From Monoraphidium neglectum (taxonomy: Eukaryota > Chlorophyta > Chlorophyceae > Sphaeropleales > Selenastraceae): a stretch of DNA of 22,254 bases. The translations under genes and the position numbers were made by a program. This document shows positions 21,376 to 22,254 of the stretch, in pieces; the first letter of the stretch is position 1, and each line of letters begins with the position of its first letter. The notes under the pieces were generated by a model. It ran no database searches. It was not told the origin of the DNA and was given only the letters and a program-made list of their open reading frames with translations. The stretch is from contig NW_014012979.1 in assembly GCF_000611645.1 (NCBI RefSeq), forward strand, positions 1-22,254. Direction: 5' to 3'.

Positions 21376-22254
21376 ATGGCGAGTTTTCTGAACGCGAACC
21401 TGCCGTCTTCTGATGAAGAAGATGACGAGTATGACCCCACGAAAGACCCAACCGGCGAGAAAGAGGATGGACCGCAGCAGAGGCGCAAGCGCAGGTGCAG
21501 CAGATGGGCCGCAAGTGCCGCTGCAGCGTAGCTCTGGCAGAACGCTTGCCGGTTGCCGCTCGGCCGATCACCCTGACAACACACTCCGCCCTGCCGCGCA
21601 GCCGGAGAGGGGCGGCCGTGGCCAACGGTGGCGGCAGCGACGATGACGAGGACAACGGCCAGCCAAACGCGCTAGCAGCCGGCGAGACGCGCACCCAGCA
21701 GGTGAAGAAGGCCAAGGCAGCGGCGCTGTTCGAGCAGCTGCAAGCCGGCATCAACGGGACCAAAGGCGGCGGGGCGGGCCCGGCAGCGGCGGCAGGGGCG
21801 GCGGCGGACGGCGGCAATAGACCTGGGGGCGGCGGCGGTGGCGGCATCAGGGCGTTTGATCTGGCGGCCCTCTGCCGGCCAACAGGGCAGCAGCAACAGA
21901 AGAAGAGGCGTGCCAGCGGCGATGAGGTGAGGCGGATGGCTCACATGATCAAGGCTCAGCATGAGTGCTGCGGGGCCTCGTGCGCAGCGGTTTGGGGACC
22001 AGCTTGAGGCTCCAGAAATGTGCACATGCGGCAGGTCGCAGCAAGCTAACTTGGCCTGCGGTGCGCTGACGAGACACGCTCGCTTGCCACGGCGCGCCTG
22101 GCCGTTCGCTGGGCACACGTGTGCGTGTGTGCGCAGCTGTGGATGCGCAACCTGGGCCTGGCGCCTGCCAAGCCGCGCGCAGCAGCAGAGGTCGGCGGGG
22201 CCGCTGCCGCTGGCAGCAGCGGGAATTCAGCAGCCAGCGCCGCAGCCGCGGTGC
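21376..22254 (+). CDS. SWC5: BCNT-family protein, SWC5/CFDP1 homologue (3' partial)
   Basis: SWC5 (CFDP1/BCNT in animals) is a nuclear subunit of the SWR1 complex, which swaps H2A for H2A.Z in nucleosomes. Exons are 21376-21494, 21602-21926 and 22137 to the window end. Reading straight through exon 1 would hit TAG at 21528-21530, so the 107-base first intron is needed; donor (GCAG/GTGCAG) and acceptor (CCGCGCAG) agree in phase 2. The N terminus MASFLNANLPSSDEEDDEYD holds an acidic-aromatic stretch (SDEEDDEYDP). This resembles the DEF/Y motif that binds H2A-H2B in Swc5. Exon 2 has a second acidic patch SDDDEDNG, the helix VKKAKAAALFEQLQAGI and a basic segment QKKRRASGDE. Exon 3 begins LWMRNLGL, matching the family's LWxxF/L position. 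The defining C-terminal BCNT domain is not in the window. Gly/Ala-rich inserts are typical of algal proteins. Confidence 0.8.

Overview
This window looks like nuclear DNA of a GC-rich green alga (Chlorophyta, probably a trebouxiophyte or chlorophycean). The reasons are GC-rich codon use, many short to medium GT-AG introns, long CA/GT microsatellites inside introns, glutamine and alanine homopolymers in proteins, a TGTAA-type candidate poly(A) signal, and a typical algal/plant housekeeping gene set. There are no operons, prokaryotic ribosome sites, insertion sequences, phage genes or CRISPR arrays. I recognised no tRNA or rRNA gene.

Layout. (1) 28-184, plus strand: last exon of a CDC25-like/ACR2-type rhodanese phosphatase with an HCx5R loop. 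(2) 3546-809, minus strand: complete six-exon gene for translation initiation factor eIF3 subunit i, a WD40 protein, ending tail-to-tail with gene 1. (3) 3700-6018: no convincing gene. (4) 6019-9489, plus strand: a multi-exon gene for a secreted protein that joins a signal peptide, a Kazal-type inhibitor domain and a V8/glutamyl-endopeptidase-like domain. The catalytic His and Asp positions read Ser and Glu, and the Ser region is broken or out of frame, so it is a pseudoenzyme or a decaying gene. (5) 9490-14022: no confident gene, only a few exon-like islands and simple repeats. (6) 16873-14023, minus strand: complete six-exon cystinosin-like PQ-loop transporter. (7) 17918-20788, plus strand: intronless 956-codon gene for a low-complexity protein with a C-terminal MYND zinc finger. 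(8) 21376 to the window end, plus strand: first three exons of a BCNT-family protein (SWC5/CFDP1), a SWR1-complex subunit; its C-terminal BCNT domain lies outside the window.

The genes do not form one pathway. They are unrelated eukaryotic genes: translation, organellar amino-acid export, chromatin remodelling, a possible arsenate/phosphatase enzyme and a secreted protease homologue. The most unusual is the Kazal plus V8-like fusion. Splice phases agree at each junction from the signal peptide to codon 393, yet the catalytic residues are lost. A second point of note is the cystinosin gene, where both PQ-loop repeats are split by a phase-0 intron directly after the PQ dipeptide. The second PQ sits in a 27-nt exon.
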